Part shown: positions 55,903 to 64,000 of the stretch, one piece after another
How the letters are laid out: each line of letters starts with the position of its first letter
Numbering within the stretch: the stretch's first letter is position 1
DNA from: Apostichopus japonicus
Lineage: Eukaryota; Echinodermata; Holothuroidea; Aspidochirotida; Stichopodidae
DNA: 64,000 bases
Assembly (NCBI RefSeq): GCF_037975245.1
Contig: NC_092567.1
Coordinates: 5,092,214-5,156,213 of the forward strand
Direction of reading: 5' to 3'
The notes under the pieces: generated by a model
The model's input: the letters and a program-made list of their open reading frames with translations, nothing else
Database searches by the model: none
What the model was told of the DNA's origin: nothing
Translations under genes and position numbers: made by a program

Positions 55903-56848
55903 GTACCATTTTATGAAACTGTTACAACCGTACACAGAGAAGCAACCTTTGTTGCTGGTCGGAAGGAAACTGAGGAGGGTCCAAAACAGGCACAGGACAA
56001 TGCAGTCTCGAGTACAACAGTACTGGGAAGGGTTTGATACAGGTTGGGGAGCGAATGCAAGACTCCTCAAGGCCTGTTTTGAACATGGACACAGAACAAC
56101 CATTTCGACAGCCATAGTCAGCTGCAGACAGATCTGGCATTTTTCAGAAACTTACTCCTCGTCTGTCCTCATGGGGAAAACAATTATTAAGCGTTTCCTT
56201 GTTAATGTGTTCCAGGTTTCTTCTTCCTATGCCTTAAACACAAGGAATGCTAGTAAGAAAAAGAAACTCACCTTTTTATTTTCCACTCCAAGCATTTTTT
56301 TAATGATAAGTATTGTGTACAAGAATCCCTAAATTCTTGTACCATTGTTCAAGTGACTGGAAACTACAGTATTTTAATACTCACTTATCAGAAAAAAATA
56401 CTAAACCATCTAATCACAGCCTTCCACAAAATTCTTCCTCTGCCAAATTCTAATTACAGGGAAAAATATCAATAATATGCAGGCCTACCAAGCTGATATT
56501 GATAGAACTCAGACCAAACCACCTAGGCCTTATATATATTTAATACTTTCAACAATGCATTCCATACCTACCAGCTTTTACTCTTACCACAGCCTAGATA
56601 TGCCTTCCTCGGTTCCTCCCCTAAAAACAATACTTTCCTCCCTTAATCAGTTACTAGATATTCTTTCATTACCAAAAAAAAATTCTTGACACATTGCCCC
56701 CAAGTCCCTTGAAAATATTTTATCTTCTTTCACTAAAATCTCCTAAATCACATAAATATTTACTTCAGTTATTTCACTACCTAATTTAACTCTTTCCACT
56801 TAGTCTAGTCAATATGCCTTCCCTCATTCCGCTCCTGAGAAATGTTTG

Positions 56849-56931
56849 TTTCCTCCCCTGAAAAACGTTAGTTTCCTCCCCTAAAACTTAAGATTTAGGG
56901 GCGGAAAGTAATGTTTTTTAGGGGAGGAAAC
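56849..56931. repeat. Inverted repeat of GTTTCCTCCCCT units
   Basis: GTTTCCTCCCCTGAAAAACG and AGTTTCCTCCCCTAAAACTT are followed by TTTAGGGGCGGAAA and TTTTTTAGGGGAGGAAAC, so two copies face two reversed copies around about 56889. A related TTCCTCCCCTAAAAACA is at about 56614. Probably a miniature-element end or a foldback remnant. Confidence 0.7.
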
Positions 56932-56934
56932 TGA

Positions 56935-57669
56935 CACAGAAACAAGTTAGGAAATTAATGGAAGGGCTAGTGCCATCAGTGATGGGGTCATTATCTGCAG
57001 CATAACTATTGAATTCAGCCCACTGCTACTACAACTTCACTAATTATGTCTTATTTTATGGTACTGGGGAATATCATCACTGCATTGCTATCACTGTATC
57101 AGTGTCACTTAAATTTGGAAGTTACATTGTAACATAGTAGTTGTGTGCGCGAAATGTATGCATTGACGATACTACTACTGTAGTACTACTGTAGCCTACT
57201 AATAGTATTAGTACTACTATTACGGGATTCCTGGCTTGGGCTACATCGCGTGACATATTACATTGTATTTTTGGCGGCTAAGTTTGGCCTTACACAATGG
57301 TCTTCAGATTACTATTTCCGGATAGAAACGATCTTTATCTGACAAATTAAAAATGAAAGACCGATTTACAGAAGACAACTTTGAATGGCAATTCTTAGTT
57401 TAGCGTGCAAAATTGGTACATCCTGCGGATGAAAGTAAAGGCTCTAAACAATTTAATCGCAGTACCTCTATGCTTGCGAGTATGAGACTAAAATCAATTC
57501 TGAAATCACACCAAACAAAGATTCCCTGATTAGTTTATTACCTACTTGACTGGAATACCTCTTTTGTCAATTTCAGAAGGAATGACGTCTTGAGACGGTC
57601 AGTCACAGTTCACGAATAACCACACCCATTCTTGCGTTATCTAAGTTGACGGCCATGTTTCGATTTGAA
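56935..57669. other. No recognised gene; short ACT/AGT-rich tract
   Basis: Near 57167-57222, ACTACTACTGTAGTACTACT and similar triplets form a small imperfect palindrome. Nothing else is recognised. Confidence 0.4.
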
Positions 57670-57673
57670 GTTA

Positions 57674-59825
57674 GGGTCATTCCATGCCAACTCAACAAGG
57701 GCCCGACACCCACCGTCTCAGATTTTCACCAAATTCGGTGTGGAGTTTCATAATATAAAGATAAGAATCCACGCCAAATTTTAGCTGAAAATATCAATTG
57801 GTTCGTGAGATATCGGCTTTCAAAAATTGGTGAAATTGACCCCAAAAATCCAAAATGGCGGCCATTTTGAATTGACCTAAATTAATACCCCCGGACTTTT
57901 TCTTCAATAACTTCTCTTCTGAGTAAGCTACAGACATGAAACTTGGGATTATAGTAATTTAAAGCCTGGAGATCCTCAATATGGACATTAATTTAATGTA
58001 GGAGGGTAATAAAGGTAAGTTAAAGGGATTTTGAATTTTAATGAGTGAAAAAAAATTGCGAAAAATTTACTTTCACACCTTCTCATACATATTAAAAATT
58101 TTCAATGTGGGACAGCATCTATGAATCTGAAATTTGGCACATTGATAAAGCATATAATAAAGAACTGTTATGCAAAAAATTGTGATGGTACTCTCTCTCT
58201 AAATGGAAATATTTTTTTCTGAAGTTGGAGAAAAATGTCACAAATTTTCACAAATTTTGGCTGAAATTGCTGATATTCGTTATGTACAATACGCCTTCGG
58301 CATAGGTAACAATATTTTATGTCTGAATTTGCAGATATTGTGGAAGACATGTGACCACTCTTCTAGTTTAGCTAATTTTAAGGAAAATTTACGGTCCCAA
58401 TATTTTGTAACAAGTAATTAAAATGGCAGAAAATGAGATAGGGGCCTAATATGGCCCTACTTTGAGGGTACTTTATATTCACAAACAAAGGCGTGTTTGA
58501 GATTTAATTTGCATAGGATCCCTGTTCAGTGCCAGTTGTACAGGAAAAGTGCCAAAAGAAGGTCAAGCGGGTCGTACGTTTTACGAACAGCGCCCTCAAA
58601 CTTAAGAAATCTCACTTCTGGCCCTAATTGGGGGTCCAATTTGGGCCTGTGGGTAAATTTCAATATTTCTTTAAACACCATATTCCAGGAGTGTATTAAC
58701 CATATTTTTAAATACTGAAGTCAAAAGTTTGTGTTTTATTTTTATCTATTCAAATTTACGACTCGAAAATTGCGAAAATCATGCATTTCATGTGTATGAA
58801 AATGCTTGCACAAGCCGATTTGAGTAGTTCAAAAGACAACAACTTCTTAGCTTTAGCATACAGGTGCTTAACAAATAAGAGGGTGGTACACTAGCATAAG
58901 GACTCCCAATAAAGTGCCTTCTCTGGGTCATATGCCCAACGATGCATGAGAACAGCGCCCTCAAAAATCACAATTTACCAATATTTTGGGCTATTTTGGG
59001 CATTTCAAGGTCAGAGTTGGTCAAAATTAAAAGGGTTTTTCTTGGTTTTCAATACATAACTAGTAAGACATGTATAGTTATGATGCAAAGAATAAGTTAA
59101 AACATCTTTTTGACAGTTTCTTAATGATCAGATGAGCAGCTTAAAGTGGCATAAAGGTACATAGATAAAAATAAAACACAAACTTTTGACTTCAGTATTT
59201 AAAAATATGGTTAATATCAGCAATTTCAGCCAAAATTTGTGAAAATTTGCGACATTTTTCTCCAACTTCAGAAAAAAATATTTCCATTTAGAGAGAGAGT
59301 ACCATCACAATTTTTTGCATAACAGTTTTTTGTTGTATGCTTTATCAATGTGCCAAATTTCAGATTCATAGATGCTGTCCCACATTGAAAATTTTTCATG
59401 TGTATGAGAAGGTGTGAAAATAAAGTTTTCGCAATTTATTTTCATTCATTAAAATTCAAAATCCCCATACTTTACCTTTATTACCCTCCTACATTAAATT
59501 AATGTCCATATTGAGGATCTCCAGGCTTTAAATTACTATAATCCCAAGTTTCATGTCTGTAGCTTACTCAGAAGAGAAGTTATTGAAGAAAAAGTCCGGG
59601 GGTATTAATTTAGGTCAATTCAAAATGGCCGCCATTTTGGATTTTTGGGGTCAATTTCACCAATTTTTGAAAGCCGATATCTCACGAACCGATTGATATT
59701 TTCAGCTAAAATTTGGCGTGGATTCTTATCTTTATATTATGAAACTCCACACCGAATTTGGTGAAAATCTGAGACGGTGGGTGTCGAAATCAAATTTTGC
59801 TTGTTGATTTGGCATGGAATGACCC
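57674..59825. mobile_element. Foldback DNA element, 2.15 kb, arms of about 600 bp, 4-bp target duplication
   Basis: Starts GGGTCATTCCATGCCAACTC and ends TTGGCATGGAATGACCC; GTTA flanks both sides (57670-57673 and 59826-59829). The left arm 57674-58277 is the reverse complement of 59213-59825 with minor differences, and 58696-58751 of 59161-59212. The left side has 418 bp (58278-58695) with no counterpart on the right, so one arm has lost or gained a block. There is no transposase. Frames inside are by-products. Confidence 0.92.
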
Positions 59826-60048
59826 GTTAGCATACTTGTTAATTGGAAGCGATAGCTTTCCATAAAGGTACCACACCACAATTAGCGTATAGTATAGTGT
59901 TTATCCGCTCGAAAATGTAACCATAGTCAGAAGAAAAGAGCTACAATGATCTAAGGAGGCTAAGGTAATGCTTGTTTTGGCATATTTTCAGTTGTCATCA
60001 TTGTTTTTTTCTGCCTTTATGTGAAACAGCAAAAGTTATTCATCGAAA

Positions 60049-60200
60049 GCCATGGGCGGCGATCATGGGGGTGAAGGGGGGGGGGGGGGGGACACATGTC
60101 CCCCAATATTTTAGGTGGGGGATATAGTATCTAATATCCCCCCAATATTTGGTGGCATAGTTTTTTGGGGGCTTCAGTATAAATAGAAACTAATGCGTGA
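60049..60200 (+). repeat. G/C-run repeat fragment starting CATGGGCGGCGATC
   Basis: The reverse-orientation partner of 3120-3250: CATGGGCGGCGATC, long G run, CCCCCAATATTTTAGGTGGG and ATATCCCCCCAATATTTGG. Non-coding. Confidence 0.6.
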
Positions 60201-60449
60201 GATATTTATCCAAATTATACTAGGCAGCGGCTAAAACCTTTATCCAACACATGCTGCATTAGGTAAATGACACTTCGTGGTCGTTTCTGTGACCGTACAG
60301 CAAGTTGTCACTCATGATTATCATGATATCTCTACATCTCTTGTGTATGAGTGTAAGTACGTACACACATATATATGATCCACATCGATGCACTGGGTTT
60401 CCATTTGGCCTGTACGTTTCCTGCAAGATTTCTAACCGCAGACGCGTTA

Positions 60450-60690
60450 CCAAGGGGGGGGGGGGGAGGGGGAAAACAGGGCGCATATTTTTATGATATC
60501 GCTAGTAATTTCAAAGTAGAAAATGCAAAGATGCAACTTACAAGGCCTGGGAAGTGCCATTTCCAGCGATCTGTTAGGCATTTGGGCACACATTTTCTTT
60601 TACGCTTCGCGCCAACCCATAGTGGCGCTACGCATAGATAGTATGCAGGTGCGTATCCAGGGGGGCGTTGGGGGCGCGCGTCCCCCGGGT
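60450..60690 (+). repeat. Dispersed repeat copy (GCGCCAAC/GGTGGCGC family)
   Basis: G run, GATATCGCTAGTAATTTCAA, GATGCAACTTACAAGGCCTG, GTGCCATTTCCAGCGATCTG, TACGCTTCGCGCCAACC and TAGTGGCGCTACGCATAGAT occur in the family order. It gives the uninterrupted form of the copy split by the solo LTR at 61082-62603. Confidence 0.8.
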
Positions 60691-60805
60691 AAGGAAAAGA
60701 GGAGAGAAAAAAAGAGAAGAAAAAAGGGAAAAGGAGGGGAAAAAAGAAAAGGAGGAGAGGAAGGGAAAAGAAAAAAAAAGAGAGAAAAAGGAGAAAAGGA
60801 GGGAG
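60691..60805 (+). repeat. 115-nt homopurine tract
   Basis: Only A and G for 115 bases (for example AAGGAAAAGAGGAGAGAAAA), directly after a CCCCCGGGT block. Both strands give lysine/glutamate or Phe/Leu/Ser frames that are not genes. Confidence 0.97.
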
Positions 60806-61009
60806 TAGAAGATAGCCAAGACCTCGGAAGAGAAAGATCCCTATTATATACACAGGGTAGCCAGTGACAGATCAAGGATTACGGAGGGGGTGTGCGCCTC
60901 ACCCTACCCCTTACCCCGACAACTCCATTTTTGACGTTTCCGTTTTTCCTCTCTCACTAATGTACTTGAACTCGACCGAGTCGTCGGGGAACATAACGCA
61001 TTTCGGGAA

Positions 61010-62760
61010 GGGGCGACCGCCCCCCCCCCGAGCAAATTTTCTTTATGACATCGCTAGTAATTTCAAAATAGACAATGCTTATGTAACCCTGGTGTCATGA
61101 ATGACACAGTGGGTTTGTTGTTTTCACTTGCTAGTAGAAGCAGTTTCTGTCCATAGTGTAGATAGTTTTAATTAAAAAGAGTAAACAGATACTTCCTGCC
61201 TCTGCTGAGTATATTGCAGATTAGTGATGGTTATTTTACTTTCACAAAGCCTTTTTGTATGTATCTTTGCTGCTTATCTCTCCTGAGATAAACTGAGCCT
61301 GCTAGACAGTAGCGCTTGTGGTTTATACCTGGGACAATAGTATTTAGAGTCACAGTGTATGGTGGGAAAGGGTTACAAAATAGCCCAGTGCTGGGGAAGG
61401 GAAGGCACATGGTGACATGAATATTTATAAGGACTAATCCATCATGTAATTACTGATTGGTCATCATATTAGTTGGTCAACGGGATCTTTGCTAGAAGTA
61501 ACCAATAAGATGAGGGGAAGCCATGTGGCCTAGAGTTGTTGTCACATAGTTCTGGTAACATTGTATCTTGTTGTAGTTAGAGTTCGATTCTTCACCTGGA
61601 GAGAGCAAGACTTCTCTTGCTATTGTACTTATAATATTTTTATTAAAGGAAAAAGTGTTGTATAAATAGGGAGTTTTGAAGATGTTCATCATGTAAAGTT
61701 ATATTCTTAAATTATGATGAGAATGTCATATTAGTATCTTTGTGGCCACTGTTCTGGATCTTGCCGAGATGGTTACCATGGACTTTTCATATTTTACTTA
61801 ACTGCTGTTCTTGGAGCCTACCTGTACTTTGTATTTACCTAAGGAACCGGATGCTACCACCGAGCTGTAGACGTCACTATAACCCTAACTATTTTGTTAA
61901 ATTGTCATACCGTTTTGTAAATCGCTGGACTGCAGTATATTACCAAGTCTATTATGGAGCACACTGATGAACACCGGAACCTTAATTCGCGAAAATGAAC
62001 TTTCCACGTTGAAGCAAGAAAGCGAGCAGTTAGCGACAGCACCAGCGTAAAACCAGATAAGTTTTAGTATTCCATTTATTGTAACCTTTGTCATGGCCAT
62101 AGACAATAAGTTTAAGTTTTCTAAGTTCTAAATGTTCAGTGTATAGTACAGTGCACACTGTAACCTTACTATTGTTATTATTGTTTTTACCACCTGTGCT
62201 GCATCTTGATGTACAGTGTTCAGAACCACCGTAACCAGTATGTTATGTAACTGCAAGTATGCTTATTTAAGAGTTAATATCTAAGAGTGTGGTCAAGTTG
62301 ACATATTTTGTAATGTAGATACTTTTTATTGTTTTGTGCCATTGATACAGTAGCCTTATAACGTCCCCATTTCCCACGATTGGAGGATTGAAAATATACG
62401 TAGTTCATGGTACATTTATTTGTGTTTTGTGTCTCTCATTGTAAACCTGTGTAGAACTGACTCAGCAGTTGTTTTGAATATCAGCATTGAACCATTCGGA
62501 CATGGAGACAATTTTATCCTGTCTTGAAGCCTAGGCTCACTTGATTCACATATTGCTGACTCATTGTCCTAATTACCTTTACCGAAGGAAAGGAGGGGTT
62601 ACACTTAGATGCAACTTACAAGGCCTGGGAAGTGGGAAATGTCATTTCCAGCGATTTGGGAGGCATTTTCGGCCAAAATTTTTCTTGTACGCTTCGCGCC
62701 AACTCATAGTTTGCCTACAGGCTTCGCCCTCCCTTGGCAATTACTGGCTACACGCCTGTT
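61010..62760 (+). repeat. Second dispersed-repeat copy, split by the solo LTR
   Basis: The left part 61010-61081 (C run, GACATCGCTAGTAATTTCAA) and right part 62604-62760 (GATGCAACTTACAAGGCCTG, TTTCCAGCGATTTGGGAGGC, TACGCTTCGCGCCAAC) are contiguous in the copy at 60450-60690. Confidence 0.85.
61082..62603 (+). mobile_element. Solo LTR of the gypsy family, 1522 bp
   Basis: Starts TGTAACCCTGGTGTCATG and ends GGAGGGGTTACA. It matches the reverse complement of the LTR at 40325-41852 throughout, with scattered substitutions. CTTA flanks both sides (61078-61081 and 62604-62607), a 4-bp target duplication. A TATAAATAG box is at about 61670-61678. The Pol and Gag interior is absent, the usual product of LTR-LTR recombination. 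Confidence 0.95.
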
Positions 62761-64000
62761 CGAATTTGTAAAGCAAAGAGCAGATATAACATCATATCAA
62801 TGAGCATTGAAATGCATGTTCCACGATGAACAGCCTCAAAAACTGTCAATGTGTGTAGTCAAAGGCGTAGGAGCCAGATAAATAATATAGAATAAAGATA
62901 GAATAAAGTCACTTAAAATTGTGTACCAGACTAACTCTACTCTCTGTGACCCAATTAGGCTGGTTTCCACACTGTCTGAATAGCTACAATGACAAGGGTA
63001 GAACTGGGAGCACCACTAGACTTAACACATAATAGTAGTAATGATGAGATCGCGACATTTAAATCTGGGCACGTCTGCCTTCCAATCTCTCTGTCCATTT
63101 ATGGGCAGAGCATTACACTTATAAAACAATAACACAACTTATCTAGTCAATTACATCTCAACCAGTTCCCAGTACACAGAACGTGTAACTTATTACAGAG
63201 TACATCTTTTAACAACTAATTGTGGTTACCACAGCAGCGAGAGACATTTTGTCCAAAACCAATATCAACAGAGGTGAATTTAATCTTAATCAGTGCTGGA
63301 TAACACATAAAGTGGTGAATATAGAAAGAAAATACCTTAATGAATAATTAGATCATGTTACTCAAGCTCACTTAGGTGGCTCGCCAATTACGTACACATA
63401 TATTCAACGATAACATGGGCGCAGCCATCTTGTTTGTTATGAGAGGGCGCTCTATCGGAATATAGTACGAAAATACTTTATACACACTTAGTAATTCACC
63501 GTAAGGCACGCTTAGCCTAGACAATGAAACACACGAATAACACGATTCCCTCGAATACAACAATAACAAGGCATGTGAACTTATAATAACATATTTTTAA
63601 GAGTACAGAACTTACTAAGCCCTTGAAAATACTCAAAATGAACTTGAATACCATCGTGATGCATTCTCGAAACAATAAACCTAGGCCTTATACACAATAT
63701 CACGATAGGCTAACCCACGCTGAGAATAGGTCCACGTTGTACAAACTAAAATACAATTTGTGAGTCACAAACTCACTTATACGTCCCTATACTAACATGA
63801 GCAAAAGCTTAAATATAATATACATATAATTACCTCAATTACTTCTTAAAAAGCGACATCTTCAGCAATAAACTCTACATTTCTAAAGAGCGTAATATTT
63901 GTTTCATGTTCGTTGTAATGATAATGTGACAATGGGTACAGCAACGAACGCCGAAAGGGACAGATGTGCAACCAACACATGGCTCCCTGTGGGATGCACT
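62761..64000. other. No recognised gene
   Basis: AT-rich with short frames only; no repeat seen elsewhere in the window. Confidence 0.4.

Noticed and set aside
60491-60875. 120- and 91-codon hydrophobic Phe/Leu/Ser frames suggesting a membrane protein
   Set aside because: They are the complement of the 115-nt homopurine tract; the hydrophobicity is forced by composition.

Overview
This window looks like repeat-rich intergenic and intronic DNA from an animal. It is AT-rich, genes are sparse and split by introns with canonical GT..AG sites, and transposable elements of many classes are nested in one another. A NACHT-domain (NLR-type) immune exon, a Penelope-like retroelement, a Ty3/gypsy element with a lysine-tRNA primer site and several hAT-type miniature elements fit a marine invertebrate deuterostome. 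An echinoderm such as a sea cucumber or sea urchin is my best guess. That is inference; nothing here is a species marker.

Layout. 0-3.4 kb: a (TA)n tract, a diverged tandem array of about 145-bp units and two G/C-run repeat fragments. 3.4-9 kb: AT-rich, with one likely leucine-rich-repeat exon (minus strand, 5892-6100). 9.3-12.3 kb: a repeat family ending in a hairpin, a short candidate exon, a tandem array carrying nuclear-receptor DR1-like motifs, and a CATGTA-rich tract. 13-18.7 kb: an old 180-bp duplication, then a 1.02-kb direct repeat flanking 1.75 kb of DNA with GATTTAAATC ends. 19.6-22.0 kb: a four-exon plus-strand gene model of unknown function. 22.1-24.1 kb: a Penelope-like reverse transcriptase broken by one stop codon. 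25.3-31.3 kb: a U2-snRNA-like fragment and a nearly perfect 2.72-kb tandem duplication. 31.7-32.1 kb: a hAT miniature element with a perfect 8-bp target duplication.

32.4-45.6 kb holds two neighbouring DNA-transposon-like elements. Each has terminal inverted repeats and a short motif (GTGACGGACGTAC or GTTTCGGAGGTGACA) repeated near both ends. The second is interrupted by a Ty3/gypsy element on the minus strand with a 1.53-kb LTR, a very short Gag, a TTTAAAC frameshift site and a long open Pol whose integrase end is deleted. 47.6-49.3 kb: a tandem array and a hAT-like element. 50.0-51.5 kb: the NACHT exon (minus strand) with good splice sites at both ends. 52.8-56 kb: more repeats and two small candidate exons. 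57.7-59.8 kb: a 2.15-kb foldback element with 600-bp arms. 60-62.8 kb: a 115-nt homopurine tract and a solo LTR of the gypsy family inserted into an older repeat.

The confident genic content is the NACHT exon, the LRR exon (probably, but not provably, of an NLR-like gene) and the 19.6-22.0 kb gene model. The transposon proteins account for the only other long reading frames.
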